From contig NZ_KL503804.1 in assembly GCF_000709795.1 (NCBI RefSeq), positions 159,721 to 223,720 of the forward strand: a stretch of DNA of 64,000 bases, written 5' to 3'. The notes below the pieces were generated by a model that saw only the letters and a list, made by a program, of their open reading frames with translations, was not told the origin of the DNA and did not search any database. Positions 1 through 9,702 of the stretch are shown here, one piece after another (positions within the stretch are counted from its first letter, which is position 1; each line of letters begins with the position of its first letter). This stretch comes from Bartonella bacilliformis Ver097. GTDB taxonomy: Bacteria > Pseudomonadota > Alphaproteobacteria > Rhizobiales > Rhizobiaceae. The position numbers and the translations under genes are program-made.

Positions 1-821
1 AACGCAAAGGTGTTAAGCTTGTTTTTGTGCCCGTTGATGAAGATGGTATTTTACACATTGAAGATGTTCAAAAAGCTTTTAGTAATAAAACTCGGCTTGT
101 TGCTATTACTCATATGTCAAATGTATTGGGAACTGTTCCCCCTGTTAAAGAGATAGTAAAGCTAGCGCACCAAAATGCTGTTCCCGTTCTTATCGATGGT
201 TCTCAGGGAATTGTGCATTTAACAGTTGACATGCAAGACCTTGATTGTGATTGGTATGTTTTTACCGGTCATAAGATTTATGGTCCTACAGGTATTGGTG
301 TTCTTTATGGAAAAAAATCTCGCTTAGAAGAGATGAATCCTTTTCAAGGAGGAGGGGAGATGATTGAGGAGATAACTGTCGATCAGGTTTCCTACAACTC
401 TCTTCCATATCGTTTTGAAGCTGGAACTCCTCCTATAGTCGAGGCTGTTGGATTGGCTACTGCTATTAATTACATAGATGAAAAAAATAAAAATTCTATT
501 CATGCACATGAACTGGAACTTTTGGCTTATATGCATGAAAGGCTTGAAACAGTTAAATCATTGCGTATTTATGGTCGTGCCCCTAACAAGGGACCTATCG
601 TATCTTTTACAATTGAAGGCATTCATCCACATGATATCGCAATGTTTATTGATCGGGAAGGGATTGCTATACGTGCAGGAACACATTGTGCACAGCCTCT
701 GTTGCAACATTTTAGCTCAACATCAACTTGTCGTGCATCATTAGCCATGTATAATAATCACGAAGATGTTGACCAACTAGTTAAAGCATTAGAAAAAGCA
801 AGGACATTTTTTAATGGATAA
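1..821 (+). CDS. sufS: Cysteine desulfurase SufS, 5' end cut off by the window
   Basis: PLP-dependent cysteine desulfurase that takes sulfur from L-cysteine for Fe-S cluster assembly by the SUF system. The reading frame is open from the window edge (codons from base 3), so the N-terminal part lies outside; about 273 residues remain. Visible hallmarks are the PLP-lysine segment FTGHKIYGPTGIGVLYG (Lys in GHK) and the C-terminal loop RAGTHCAQPLL with the active-site Cys, which mark the class II (SufS/CsdA) group. It overlaps the following SufT-like gene by 8 bp, so the two are translationally coupled and form the end of a suf operon. The GTG at 27 is internal, not the start. Confidence 0.95.
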   Translation, partial: RKGVKLVFVPVDEDGILHIEDVQKAFSNKTRLVAITHMSNVLGTVPPVKEIVKLAHQNAVPVLIDGSQGIVHLTVDMQDLDCDWYVFTGHKIYGPTGIGVLYGKKSRLEEMNPFQGGGEMIEEITVDQVSYNSLPYRFEAGTPPIVEAVGLATAINYIDEKNKNSIHAHELELLAYMHERLETVKSLRIYGRAPNKGPIVSFTIEGIHPHDIAMFIDREGIAIRAGTHCAQPLLQHFSSTSTCRASLAMYNNHEDVDQLVKALEKARTFFNG

Positions 822-1218
822 ATCAACTGAAGCATCATGTCATTCTGCTCAATCAGTTGATAGAGAAGATGGAAAAGAAAAAGCTTATATATCAGCAATT
901 CCAGCAGCTGAAATTGATCGTATGACGAATGATATCGTTGCTGCTCTTAAAACCATTTATGATCCAGAAATTCCTGCTGATATCTATGAACTAGGGTTGA
1001 TTTATCGTATTGATATTGAAGATGATCGTTCAGTAAAAATTGAAATGACACTTACAGCACCTGGTTGTCCTGTTGCAGGTGAAATGCCAGGCTGGGTAGA
1101 AAATGCTGTGAGTGCAGTTGAGGGTGTTTTAGGAGTTGAAGTGGCCATGACATTTGACCCACCATGGACACCCGATCTCATGTCAGAAGAAGCGCAAATC
1201 GCTACCGGATTATACTAA
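814..1218 (+). CDS. SufT-like (DUF59/MIP18) Fe-S assembly protein
   Basis: A 134-residue protein of the DUF59/MIP18 family, the SUF-associated group often named SufT. Family members help load Fe-S clusters onto target proteins; the exact role of this one is inferred. Residues about 35-130 carry the family pattern TIYDPEIPADIYELGLIYRI, then TLTAPGCPVAGEMPGWV with the conserved Cys, then the ending FDPPWTPDLMSEEA. The N-terminal 30 residues are polar and not conserved. The start ATG lies inside the 3' end of sufS (8-bp overlap). No sufA/iscA-type scaffold follows; the next gene is a tRNA on the opposite strand, so the operon ends here. Confidence 0.9.
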   Translation: MDKSTEASCHSAQSVDREDGKEKAYISAIPAAEIDRMTNDIVAALKTIYDPEIPADIYELGLIYRIDIEDDRSVKIEMTLTAPGCPVAGEMPGWVENAVSAVEGVLGVEVAMTFDPPWTPDLMSEEAQIATGLY

Positions 1219-1271
1219 AATTTTCTAAATAAAGACTCTTTAAGAAAACCCCTTGAAGACCCTTTTGAGTG

Positions 1272-1361
1272 TGGCGGAGGGGGTGGGATTCGAACCCACG
1301 GTACAGTTTCTTGCACGCCGGTTTTCAAGACCGGTGCCTTAAACCGCTCGGCCACCCCTCC
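1272..1361 (-). tRNA. tRNA-Ser (anticodon UGA)
   Basis: The reverse complement folds as a 90-nt class II tRNA including an encoded 3' CCA. The 5' strand GGAGGGG pairs with CCCCTCC, discriminator G, then CCA at 1274-1272. The anticodon loop CTTGAAA gives UGA, there is a long variable arm (about GCGTGCAAGAAACTGTAC), and the T-loop reads GGTTCGAATCC. The long variable arm plus UGA identifies serine. It converges on the suf operon. Confidence 0.97.
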
Positions 1362-1515
1362 AAACCATTTTAAAGATATACGCTTTTCTACAGGGTTCCT
1401 GCCAAAGGTCAACCACCCAAATACGGTTCTAAACATTTTTAATGTAATTATTTTTGTCCTTTGATCAATATTTATTTTAAATCGCGTATTTTTTGTAAAA
1501 TATTTTAATTACAAC

Positions 1516-2724
1516 CTAAGAGAGTATTCTTTTGATTATCAATTCCTTTAATCCATAACCGGGATGTATTCCTTCTCGCATAAAAAAATTACGTAACGGC
1601 GAAAAATTACGTAATAATTCAAATCCAATACTTCGCATAATATGAATAGGAAACATATTAGAAAGCAGAGCACAATTTAGTGCATGAATAGATGCTGTAT
1701 GAATGAATATATCAGGTTTACGATATCGATTATAATAGGAAATAATCGTCTTAGGATTAAAATCAGAGATTTTATTAGATAAAATATCAATTAAAGTTTG
1801 AACATCACGAAATCCCAAATTTAATCCCTGTGCTCCAATAGGAGGAAAAACATGAGCGGCTTCTCCTACTAAAATTGTTCGATTAGCAGCAAAGCAACTA
1901 GAAATAAGACCTGAGAGAGGGTACGCTTGAACTGCTGTGTCTACTGTTATCTTACCGAGCATTGATTGCATTTTATCTTCAATAATTTTAGCAATCACTT
2001 CAGACTTCATATTCAATAATTCTTTAGCATGCATGAGATTAGAAACCCATACAAGACTAGATTTATTTCCTGGTAAAGGAACTTGTGTAAAAGGACCATC
2101 CTTTGTATGAAATTCATTTGATATGTTATTATGAGGTAAAGTATGTAAAAAATTTAAGATAAGAGCTGTCTGTGGATAGTTCCATTGTTTCACATTAATT
2201 CCAGCTGCTTGCCGTGCTAAAGAGTTCCGCCCATCGGCTGCAATAATAAGTGATGCTTGAATTAACTGACCATCTGAAAGAGTGATACATACATGATCTT
2301 GTTGATGATGAAAGAATTTTGCTAAAGAAGGAAACTTTGCAATACCTGGTGTATGCGTGATGGCATGCATTAAAGCATTGTTCAGTGTGGAATTAGGTAT
2401 ATTATAACCGAAAAATTCTTCATTAATCTCAGAAGAATAAAAACTTATAGTAGGAGAGCGTATAATTCTAGATGTTGCATCAATAATTCTTATTGAGGAT
2501 AAAGCTGCAGCATGACATTTGATAATATCCCAAATGTTAAGCTTTTGAAGCATACGAATTGCTGGCATCATAAGAGCAGATGTCCGTAGCTCACTCGTAT
2601 GGGGAGGCAAACCAATAAGAGAAACGGAATAACCTTCGTGCACAAGATTAAGTGCTGTTAGCATACCAATTGGACCTGTACCAATAACAGCTATATCGCT
2701 ATGTCCGTTTTTTTTAGATATCAC
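1516..2724 (-). CDS. UbiH/COQ6-family FAD-dependent hydroxylase
   Basis: A 402-residue flavoprotein monooxygenase of the UbiH/UbiF/VisC/COQ6 family, which hydroxylates the ring of ubiquinone precursors in the aerobic pathway. Seen in the sequence: N-terminal Rossmann FAD site AVIGTGPIGMLTAL (residues about 12-25), the mid-protein ADGRNSLAR motif, and the C-terminal FAD ribityl-binding stretch GEAAHVFPPIGAQGLNLGFRD. The start is GTG at 2724. It stands alone, divergent from the phosphatidylcholine synthase gene. Which ring position it acts on cannot be read from the sequence, so no gene symbol is given. Confidence 0.88.
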   Translation of the reverse strand: MISKKNGHSDIAVIGTGPIGMLTALNLVHEGYSVSLIGLPPHTSELRTSALMMPAIRMLQKLNIWDIIKCHAAALSSIRIIDATSRIIRSPTISFYSSEINEEFFGYNIPNSTLNNALMHAITHTPGIAKFPSLAKFFHHQQDHVCITLSDGQLIQASLIIAADGRNSLARQAAGINVKQWNYPQTALILNFLHTLPHNNISNEFHTKDGPFTQVPLPGNKSSLVWVSNLMHAKELLNMKSEVIAKIIEDKMQSMLGKITVDTAVQAYPLSGLISSCFAANRTILVGEAAHVFPPIGAQGLNLGFRDVQTLIDILSNKISDFNPKTIISYYNRYRKPDIFIHTASIHALNCALLSNMFPIHIMRSIGFELLRNFSPLRNFFMREGIHPGYGLKELIIKRILS

Positions 2725-2844
2725 AATATTAATTTATCTTATTTTCTAAATTATAATAAAATACTTTTTCTTATTGCATAACCTAATAAATATTACGATA
2801 CAAACATAAAAAAAATAATCGAGTTGGGAAACGAGGATAAAAAA

Positions 2845-3591
2845 TTGAAACTTAAACCAAACTGTTTGTGCAAAAAAACAATAATAGTACCACAAGCAAG
2901 GGCTTTTTCTGTCCACTTGCTAACAGCTTCAGGTTCATTTTTAGCATTTCTTTCTTTGATATCTGCATCTGAAAAAGAGTGGATTACTATGTTTTGTTGG
3001 CTTGGACTTGCTCTTCTTGTTGATGGAATCGATGGGCCAATTGCACGCAAACTTGATGTTAAATCTGTACTGCCAACGTGGTCTGGTGAATTATTAGACA
3101 ACATTATTGATTATGTAACTTATGTTTTAATCCCAACTTTTGCTTTTTATCAAAGCGGTTTTATGAGACCAGGATTATCGTTTTTATTAAGTGCTATTGT
3201 TGTTATCTCGTCAGCTATCTACTATGCAGATACTGGAATGAAAACAAAAGAGAATTTTTTTAAAGGATTTCCTGTAGTTTGGAATATGATTCTTTTCATG
3301 CTTTTTGTGGTAAAGCCAGGAGAATGGATTGCGTTTATCACTGTTTTGCTTTCAGCAATTCTTTCTTTCTTACCTATTTATTTTATTCACCCAGTAAGAG
3401 TTATTCGTTTACGCATGCTTAATCTTCCAATTTTTCTTATATGGTGTGCTTTCGGTGCTGCTGCACTTTATTATCAGCTTAATACCCCATATTGGGTTAA
3501 GGTTGGAATTTCAATTACTGGCATTTATATTTACTGTATTGGAGCTATCATGCAATTATTCCCCCAATTAGGTGCACAAAAGAATAATTAG
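2845..3591 (+). CDS. pcs: Phosphatidylcholine synthase (CDP-alcohol phosphatidyltransferase)
   Basis: Membrane enzyme joining choline directly to CDP-diacylglycerol to give phosphatidylcholine, the Pcs pathway of host-associated alphaproteobacteria. The protein has the family signature as DGIDGPIAR followed by GELLDNIIDYVTY, with four conserved Asp residues, and six to eight hydrophobic segments. I chose the TTG at 2845 (248 aa) because GAGG at 2833-2836 sits 8 nt upstream and the product then aligns with known Pcs N-termini. A TTG at 2824 in the same frame would add seven residues. The substrate choline presumably comes from the host, which fits an intracellular lifestyle (inference). Confidence 0.92.
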   Translation: MKLKPNCLCKKTIIVPQARAFSVHLLTASGSFLAFLSLISASEKEWITMFCWLGLALLVDGIDGPIARKLDVKSVLPTWSGELLDNIIDYVTYVLIPTFAFYQSGFMRPGLSFLLSAIVVISSAIYYADTGMKTKENFFKGFPVVWNMILFMLFVVKPGEWIAFITVLLSAILSFLPIYFIHPVRVIRLRMLNLPIFLIWCAFGAAALYYQLNTPYWVKVGISITGIYIYCIGAIMQLFPQLGAQKNN

Positions 3592-3708
3592 ATAAATATT
3601 TTAAGCATATGTTTATCCTACTATTGTATGTATTCATCTTACGATTGCATAATATATATTATGGAACTTTTTAATAAACACACAAAAAATCAGTAATCTA
3701 TGACAGCT

Positions 3709-4524
3709 TTAATCTTCAGCTTCAATTTCAAAGTTAAGTCCTTGATATGCTGGTTCAATATGTGGTGGAACGTATTTTATAACATCGTTATAATCTAGCG
3801 AATTATCCATATGTGTTAATATAGCTCGTTTGGGCTTAAGATAATTTATCCAATACAATGCTTGATCAACCGAAAAATGACTAGGATGAGGTTTAAATTG
3901 AAGAGCATCAATAATTAAAACATCCAAATTCATAAGACCTGGAAGTATTTTTTCAGGAAATTGGTTCACATCTGTGCAATAAGCAACATTGCAAATACGA
4001 AAACCCAAAGAATGAATAGTACCATGAAGCTGTAAGTGCGTGTTAAAAGTAATTTCTCCACCCTGCCCGCTAATTGTGAATTTACTCTCTTCATCTATAA
4101 GATGCGCTTTTAAAATTGGAGAATAACATGATCCCTTTGGTGTTTGAAAACAATAACCAAAAGCCTTATTAAGGTGCTTTAGCGTGAATGCATTTGCATA
4201 AATATCTATTAAACACTTTTGTGCGAGTGCATAGCTACGTAAATCGTTAATACCATGAGTGTGGTCTGCATGAGGATGCGTGTAAATAGCAGCATTAAGA
4301 TGGCTAACACGCATATCTAACATTTGTGATCGAAAATCCGGACCAGTATCAATAATAACAGTTGTTTTTAAGCCTGATTTTTGAATTCTCTCAACTAATA
4401 AAGAAGTTCTATAACGTTTATTTTTAGGATTATTCGGATCACACGCTCCCCAAAAACCATTAGGACGCGGAACTCCTGGTGATGAACCACAACCCAATAT
4501 CGTAAATCGGTAGCAATCAGACAT
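3709..4524 (-). CDS. MBL-fold metallohydrolase, PhnP-like
   Basis: A 271-residue metallo-beta-lactamase-fold hydrolase similar to PhnP-type cyclic phosphodiesterases. The N-terminus has LGCGSSPGVPRP, and the metal site THPHADHTHGINDLR provides the HxHxDH ligands. Further ligands are probably HGTIHSLG, AYCTDVNQ and ILTHMD. It is the last gene of the tmk-holB-metG-tatD operon, 5 bp after tatD. In Rhizobiales this gene regularly follows tatD, but its substrate is not established; there is no phosphonate cluster here, so a phn role is doubtful. Confidence 0.85.
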   Translation of the reverse strand: MSDCYRFTILGCGSSPGVPRPNGFWGACDPNNPKNKRYRTSLLVERIQKSGLKTTVIIDTGPDFRSQMLDMRVSHLNAAIYTHPHADHTHGINDLRSYALAQKCLIDIYANAFTLKHLNKAFGYCFQTPKGSCYSPILKAHLIDEESKFTISGQGGEITFNTHLQLHGTIHSLGFRICNVAYCTDVNQFPEKILPGLMNLDVLIIDALQFKPHPSHFSVDQALYWINYLKPKRAILTHMDNSLDYNDVIKYVPPHIEPAYQGLNFEIEAED

Positions 4525-4529
4525 TCTCT

Positions 4530-5306
4530 TTATTTCATTTTACTAAACAAACGAAAGGCATTTTGTGTTGTAATCTGAGCTGTTTCTTCAATGCTTAAAT
4601 CAAGAATTTCAGCTAGTATAGCTGCAGTATGACACACAAAAGATGGCTCATTTATTTCGCCACGATGAGGTATTGGTGCTAAAAATGGTGCATCTGTTTC
4701 AACTAATAAACGTTCATGAGGTACACTCTTTGCTATTTCACGAATTTTAAGTGCATTTTTAAATGTGAGAATACCTGAAAAAGATACATATCCACCAAGT
4801 TCAATACCAGCATGAGCAAGCCGCATTCCAGATGAATAGCAATGAAGAATAAAGGGGAAATCCCCCTCCTTCATTTGTTCATATAATATTTTCTCCATAT
4901 CTGTATCAGCATTGCGTGAATGAATAACAAGAGGCAGCTGTGTCTCTCGGGAAGCAATAACATGTTCTAGAAAGCTTTTTTTTTGCTCTTTCGGTGAAGA
5001 ATAATCATAATGATAATCAAGCCCAGCTTCACCTAATGCAACAATTTTTGGATGCTTTGATAAATGAATAAGATCTTCAGCTTTAATATTTTGTTCTTCA
5101 TGTGCATTATTGGGGTGTGTTCCAACAGAACAAAAAATTTGATCATAATTTTGTGCAATTACTAAAAGCTTATCCAATTTATGAACATATGTTGAAATCG
5201 TTATCATACGTCCAATATCAGAAGTTAAAGCTCGTTGAATAACACCATCTAGATCTTGTGCAAAATCTTCAAAATCAAGATGACAATGTGTATCAATTAG
5301 CATCAT
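4530..5306 (-). CDS. tatD: TatD-family metal-dependent deoxyribonuclease
   Basis: A 258-residue TIM-barrel metallohydrolase of the TatD family; characterised members are 3'-5' DNases linked to DNA repair or turnover. Visible ligands are DTHCHLDF at the N-terminus, [11 protein letters not shown] in the middle, [12 protein letters not shown], and [12 protein letters not shown] near residue 205. I chose the ATG at 5306 because an AAGGA motif lies about 9 nt upstream; an ATG at 5315 in the same frame overlaps that motif. The gene overlaps the 3' end of metG by 14 bp, so translation is coupled. Confidence 0.93.
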   Translation of the reverse strand: MMLIDTHCHLDFEDFAQDLDGVIQRALTSDIGRMITISTYVHKLDKLLVIAQNYDQIFCSVGTHPNNAHEEQNIKAEDLIHLSKHPKIVALGEAGLDYHYDYSSPKEQKKSFLEHVIASRETQLPLVIHSRNADTDMEKILYEQMKEGDFPFILHCYSSGMRLAHAGIELGGYVSFSGILTFKNALKIREIAKSVPHERLLVETDAPFLAPIPHRGEINEPSFVCHTAAILAEILDLSIEETAQITTQNAFRLFSKMK

Positions 5307-6852
5307 GAACGTCATCCTTTTTAAGGATATATCGAGGGAAAATTGCTTCTGGTGGTGGAAGATCAGTCCCTTCCTTAATCCTTAAACTGCTTATATGCCG
5401 CAACAATCGATTGTCTTCAGGAATAGCAAGACTATCAAGAAGCTTAGCAGCGGATTGCGGAATGAATGGCAACAGCATGATACCTATCCGCCGCAAACTT
5501 TCCACAGTTACATAAAGAACTGTACAAAATCTTTTTGGGTTATTTTTACGTAAACTCCAAGGCTCTTCACCAGCAAAATAGCGATTAGCATTTGCTATAA
5601 CTGAAAAAATAGCTGAAAGTGCTAAATGTGGTGCCTGACATGACATGGTTTTGCGTGCTACTTCAAGTGCTTGAAGAGATTGTTCTAAAAGTTGTTGATC
5701 CTGAGTTAAAAATGTATCCGGACTAGGGACTTTTGCATCGCAATTTTTTTGCAGCATAGACAAAGAGCGTTGTGCCAAATTGCCAAGATCATTAGCAAGA
5801 TCTGCATTGACACGGTTAACCAAACTATCATGGCTATAACTACCATCCTGCCCAAATGGCACTTCACGAAGAAAAAAATAACGCACTTGATCAACACCAT
5901 AATGATCAATCATTTTAAAAGGATCAACGATATTTCCAATAGACTTTGACATCTTTTCACCGCGGTTGAACAAAAAACCATGTGCAAAAATACGCTTAGG
6001 CAATTCAATTCCCGCTGATAGTAAAAATGCTGGCCAATAAATTGCGTGAAAACGAATAATGTCTTTACCAATGACATGAACATTGGTAGGCCAGTAATCA
6101 CGTTTTTTCGAAGTGTTATCAAAAAAGCCAATAGCTGTGAGATAATTTGTCAGTGCATCAACCCAGACATACATCACATGCTTTGGATTATTCGGAACAG
6201 AGACTCCCCAATTAAAATTGGTCCGTGAAATAGAAATATCTTTCAAGCCTGATTTAACAAAACTTATAATCTCGTTACGTCGTTCATTGGGACCAATGAA
6301 ATCAGGATATTTTTCATAATGTTCAAGCAGAGAATCTCCATAACGAGAAAGTTTAAAAAAATAACTTTCTTCTTCATTCCATTCGACTGGAGATCCTAAC
6401 TCTTTCTCACAACGGATTCCGTTTTCTCTAATTTCAGTATCCTTTTCCTCATAATAAGATTCTTGGCGAATTGAATACCAACCAGCATAGCGATCAAGAT
6501 AAATATCGCCATTAGCTTCCATTTTTTTCCACATCACTTGACAGGTTTTATGATGCCGCTCTTCCGTTGTGCGAATAAAATCATTGTTAGAGCAATTTAA
6601 TGCCGTTAGCATTTTTTGAAAAAGAGCACTATTACGATCGGCAAGTTGTTGAGGTGTTATATTTAACGCTTCTGCTGTTTTTTGCATCTTGAGACCGTGT
6701 TCATCTGTACCAGATAAAAAAAACACATTTTTGCTATCTAATCTATGAAAACGGGCTAATGCATCACTTGCAATAGCATTATAAGCATGCCCAATATGTG
6801 GAGCGCCATTAGGATAAAAAATTGGAGTTGTTATATAATACGTATCAGACAT
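5293..6852 (-). CDS. metG: Methionyl-tRNA synthetase
   Basis: Class Ia aminoacyl-tRNA synthetase charging tRNA-Met, 519 aa. The nucleotide-binding HIGH motif appears in [13 protein letters not shown] (residues about 14-26) and the KMSKS loop as [10 protein letters not shown] (about 308). The anticodon-binding helical domain follows; there is no C-terminal tRNA-binding (EMAP-like) domain, which is normal for the short form in alphaproteobacteria. The connective peptide lacks the four zinc Cys of the E. coli type. It sits between holB and tatD on the same strand. Confidence 0.97.
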   Translation of the reverse strand: MSDTYYITTPIFYPNGAPHIGHAYNAIASDALARFHRLDSKNVFFLSGTDEHGLKMQKTAEALNITPQQLADRNSALFQKMLTALNCSNNDFIRTTEERHHKTCQVMWKKMEANGDIYLDRYAGWYSIRQESYYEEKDTEIRENGIRCEKELGSPVEWNEEESYFFKLSRYGDSLLEHYEKYPDFIGPNERRNEIISFVKSGLKDISISRTNFNWGVSVPNNPKHVMYVWVDALTNYLTAIGFFDNTSKKRDYWPTNVHVIGKDIIRFHAIYWPAFLLSAGIELPKRIFAHGFLFNRGEKMSKSIGNIVDPFKMIDHYGVDQVRYFFLREVPFGQDGSYSHDSLVNRVNADLANDLGNLAQRSLSMLQKNCDAKVPSPDTFLTQDQQLLEQSLQALEVARKTMSCQAPHLALSAIFSVIANANRYFAGEEPWSLRKNNPKRFCTVLYVTVESLRRIGIMLLPFIPQSAAKLLDSLAIPEDNRLLRHISSLRIKEGTDLPPPEAIFPRYILKKDDVHDAN

Positions 6853-6924
6853 GTTATTAACCCGCTTTAAAATGCAAGAAAAAATATAATGGCATAACGC
6901 TTGTCATATTGTCACGGAAAAAGC

Positions 6925-7968
6925 TTATATTTGTTGAATAATCTTACGAGTTTTCAAAAGAAGATTGATAACAAATTGTTTTTTATCAAGATTAAATGAC
7001 TGCATTTCTAATATTTCTTGATGAACATTCTGCCATATTTGCGCATATTTCTTTGATAAAGTAAGAACTCCTCGCTCAGCGAAGAAGATAGCTTTTTTTT
7101 GAATCCTATCAAGAATTTCATCACAAAATTGTTGAAATTGGATATCCAAATCAAATGATGAAAGTGCTTGAGCAAAGTTATGAACAATAGGTAGGTTACA
7201 AATAGATTGCTCGAAAAGATTATCAAGAGTTTTAGCAATTTCAAACCCACCATAGCTAATAAGTAATGCTGCTTTCCGAGGTCTGCCTTCAGATTTTTGA
7301 ATAATCATTTTAACAGTTTCTTCATCGCTTAGCACTTGCTTGGGTATAATATGTGAAATTACTTGTTTCATTTCGTCATCACGCAATGATCGTAACAAAA
7401 CTCGTTGGCATCGTGAACGAATTGTTGAAAGCAATTTTCTTGAAGAATGCGTAATAATAATGAATAAAGTTTTTTCTGGAGGTTCTTCAAGTGTTTTAAG
7501 AAGTGCATTAGCGGCATTTCTATTCATATCATCTGCAGGATCAATGATAACGATACGCCACTCACCATTTTGAGATGTTTGATTTAAGAAATACATCATA
7601 TTGCGAATGTCATCAATTGATATACCTGTTCTGAATTTTTTTATCTTTGAATCAAAACGACGTGCAACATATACAAGATTAGGATGACTCCCCTGTCCAA
7701 TTTGGCGCCATATAACTGAATCATGCTCTGGTTGTAAAAATCCATTTTCTTGATTGCTTAAAATATTCCAAGCAAAGTGAAACGATAACGTTGCTTTGCC
7801 AATTCCTCGTTCTCCTTCAAATAATAATGCGTGGTGTAAACGTTTTTCTTTACGAAGCTGAGCTAAAAAATGACGAACCTCTTCATGACCAACGATAATA
7901 TTATTTTGTAATGGTGATAAAATTCCTTCAATATCATCATGTTGGTGAAAAAAATTAATATCGTTCAT
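6925..7968 (-). CDS. holB: DNA polymerase III delta' subunit
   Basis: Clamp-loader subunit of the replicative polymerase, 347 aa. The N-terminal AAA+ module has the P-loop-like EGERGIGKATLSFHFAW, the DDIRNMMYFLNQ segment, and sensor region ADDMNRNAANALLKTLEEPP with the SRC-type SRCQRVLLR after it. I place the start at ATG 7968, which overlaps the tmk stop as ATGA. A start at 8016 in the same frame would add 16 residues inside tmk and is less likely. The C-terminal collar domain is divergent, as usual for the family. Confidence 0.92.
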   Translation of the reverse strand: MNDINFFHQHDDIEGILSPLQNNIIVGHEEVRHFLAQLRKEKRLHHALLFEGERGIGKATLSFHFAWNILSNQENGFLQPEHDSVIWRQIGQGSHPNLVYVARRFDSKIKKFRTGISIDDIRNMMYFLNQTSQNGEWRIVIIDPADDMNRNAANALLKTLEEPPEKTLFIIITHSSRKLLSTIRSRCQRVLLRSLRDDEMKQVISHIIPKQVLSDEETVKMIIQKSEGRPRKAALLISYGGFEIAKTLDNLFEQSICNLPIVHNFAQALSSFDLDIQFQQFCDEILDRIQKKAIFFAERGVLTLSKKYAQIWQNVHQEILEMQSFNLDKKQFVINLLLKTRKIIQQI

Positions 7969-8606
7969 GAAGAATGATCCAGTATTATCTGATGACAAAT
8001 ATCTTTTATTTGGCAAGAAATTTCTTCTACTGTACCTGTTGCATCAATAACCTGAATCCTATTAGGTTCATTTTCTGCTAATTGAAGGAAAGCTTGTCGT
8101 CTTTGTTCTTGAATCTTCAATTCATCTTTTTCAAAACGATCAATTATTCCAGATTCTTTTCTTCGCAATTTTACACGCTCCATACTAAATATTGCAGGTA
8201 CATCTAATAAAAATGTTAAATTAGGCATCACCCCATTTATACCAATACATTCTAAAATAGAGAGAAGATAGGAATCTACTTTATTATTTAATCCTTGATA
8301 AACACGTGTAGAATCAATAAATCGATCACATAAAACAATCTTACCTGCTTGCAAAGCAGGTTTAATAGCTTCAGCAACGTGATCAGCTCGCGCTGCTGTA
8401 AACAAAACTGCTTCAATAAATGATCCATATTGGACTGCACTACCTGATAATAAAATATGGCGCATAATCTCTGCACCTGCAGTACCTCCAGGTTCTCTTG
8501 TTATAACAACTTCATATCCCTTACTATGGAAATAATGAGCAAGCAAAGAAATTTGAGTTGTTTTACCTACGCCTTCCCCTCCCTCGAATGTAATGAAATA
8601 ACCCAA
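7965..8606 (-). CDS. tmk: Thymidylate kinase
   Basis: Phosphorylates dTMP to dTDP for DNA synthesis; 213 aa, normal length. The Walker A site GGEGVGKTT is at residues 9-17, the DR(Y/F) motif appears as LCDRFIDSTRVYQG, and the lid region contains RVKLRRKESGIIDRFE. The start is TTG at 8606: an in-frame stop lies shortly upstream and AAGG is about 10 nt before it. It is the first gene of tmk-holB-metG-tatD-MBL hydrolase and overlaps holB by 4 bp. Confidence 0.96.
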   Translation of the reverse strand: MGYFITFEGGEGVGKTTQISLLAHYFHSKGYEVVITREPGGTAGAEIMRHILLSGSAVQYGSFIEAVLFTAARADHVAEAIKPALQAGKIVLCDRFIDSTRVYQGLNNKVDSYLLSILECIGINGVMPNLTFLLDVPAIFSMERVKLRRKESGIIDRFEKDELKIQEQRRQAFLQLAENEPNRIQVIDATGTVEEISCQIKDICHQIILDHSS

Positions 8607-8856
8607 TACGTATAAACCTTAATTCCTTATTTAGTGTAGATTATATTCGTAATTATTCAGTGATTATTTTATAAAATGTATCTTTTCTCTTTGCAAAAAA
8701 TCTTTCAAAAAACTAGAATTAAGAGAAACAGAATTTTGTAATCCACTGCAAATAATCGCATAACTAATTATATTCTTCTTTTCAAAAATCATTTAAAATC
8801 AAAAATTTAAAAATTAATCATTTTTTCTAAAATAATAAAAATTATGTCTGACTTAT
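8607..8856. other. Spacer between rlpA-like gene and tmk
   Basis: About 250 bp, very AT-rich, no convincing reading frame on either strand. In other Rhizobiales a D-alanyl-D-alanine carboxypeptidase gene commonly lies at this point (recalled, not checked). I see no recognisable remnant of it. The tmk operon promoter is presumably here. Confidence 0.5.
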
Positions 8857-9702
8857 TTACAGAAAAGCCTCAGTGTATGATGATATAGGTTTATCAACTA
8901 AAATTGGACCAATTTCTGGCAATTTTATCCAAGAAGACTTCTTTTGATTAACAACAACCTTCGTTAATTTCTTTTGATTCTCTCCGTTCAATGCTAAAGA
9001 CACGGTATCTTTCTTCTTTTCCTCAATATCTGTTAACGCTAATATCATAAGCGAAGTATAATTTCCAGGCGTATAAGAGGCCATTAAATAACTACCGTCA
9101 TAATTATTAATGGGTGCTTCACTAACATACTCCACTTTAACATCTGCTATTCCATCATCTTCAAAGCCAAGCATTACTGCAGCTTGTTTTGATAAATCAA
9201 TAATTCTATTTTTCATATAAGGGCCACGATCATTAACTCTAACAATGATAGAAGAAGCGTTTTTTAAATTAGTAACACGAACATAGCTAGGTAAAGGCAG
9301 CGTAGTATGGGCTGCTGTTAAAAGATTCATATCGTAAATTTCACCATTTGCAGTTAAGCGTCCATGAAAACCTTCACCATACCACGATGCTTGCCCAACG
9401 CGTTTATAATTTGAATCAGCTTCTGGATAATACCATTTTCCTTTTATTTTATAGGGTTTACCAACAGAGATCTGTTTATTTTTGTTTTTTGATTCATTTT
9501 GTTGATTTAAAGGCTTCGGAGACACAGAAGATTTTTTTATTTTCATTATACCAGATATCTTGTTGTTTTTAGAGTCTTTCACTGGAAGTTGTGTTGTTTT
9601 GCTTGCGCAGGCTGTCAATAATCCAGCAGTAGCTATTATAAAGAAAAATTGAAATGCCAACTTAATAACCGAGGTCAATTTCTTTTTACTCTTTAAAAAC
9701 AT
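8857..9702 (-). CDS. rlpA: RlpA-like double-psi beta-barrel lipoprotein
   Basis: A 281-residue RlpA-family protein; characterised members are septal-ring lytic transglycosylases that cut denuded peptidoglycan. The N-terminus is a lipoprotein signal with lipobox LTAC (lipidated Cys at about residue 32), so an outer-membrane or periplasmic location is expected. The DPBB core spans about 103-195 and shows GQASWYGEGFHGRLTANGE and RVNDRGPYMKNRIIDLS, which include the conserved catalytic region. There is no recognisable C-terminal SPOR domain; the last 85 residues are polar and unassigned. A nested inverted repeat lies about 80-125 bp upstream. Confidence 0.88.
   Translation of the reverse strand: MFLKSKKKLTSVIKLAFQFFFIIATAGLLTACASKTTQLPVKDSKNNKISGIMKIKKSSVSPKPLNQQNESKNKNKQISVGKPYKIKGKWYYPEADSNYKRVGQASWYGEGFHGRLTANGEIYDMNLLTAAHTTLPLPSYVRVTNLKNASSIIVRVNDRGPYMKNRIIDLSKQAAVMLGFEDDGIADVKVEYVSEAPINNYDGSYLMASYTPGNYTSLMILALTDIEEKKKDTVSLALNGENQKKLTKVVVNQKKSSWIKLPEIGPILVDKPISSYTEAFL

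Noticed and set aside
1215..1436. 73-codon minus-strand frame
   Set aside because: It runs straight through tRNA-Ser; the apparent protein (RFKAPVLKTG, VRIPPPPP) is translated tRNA sequence, a common annotation artefact.
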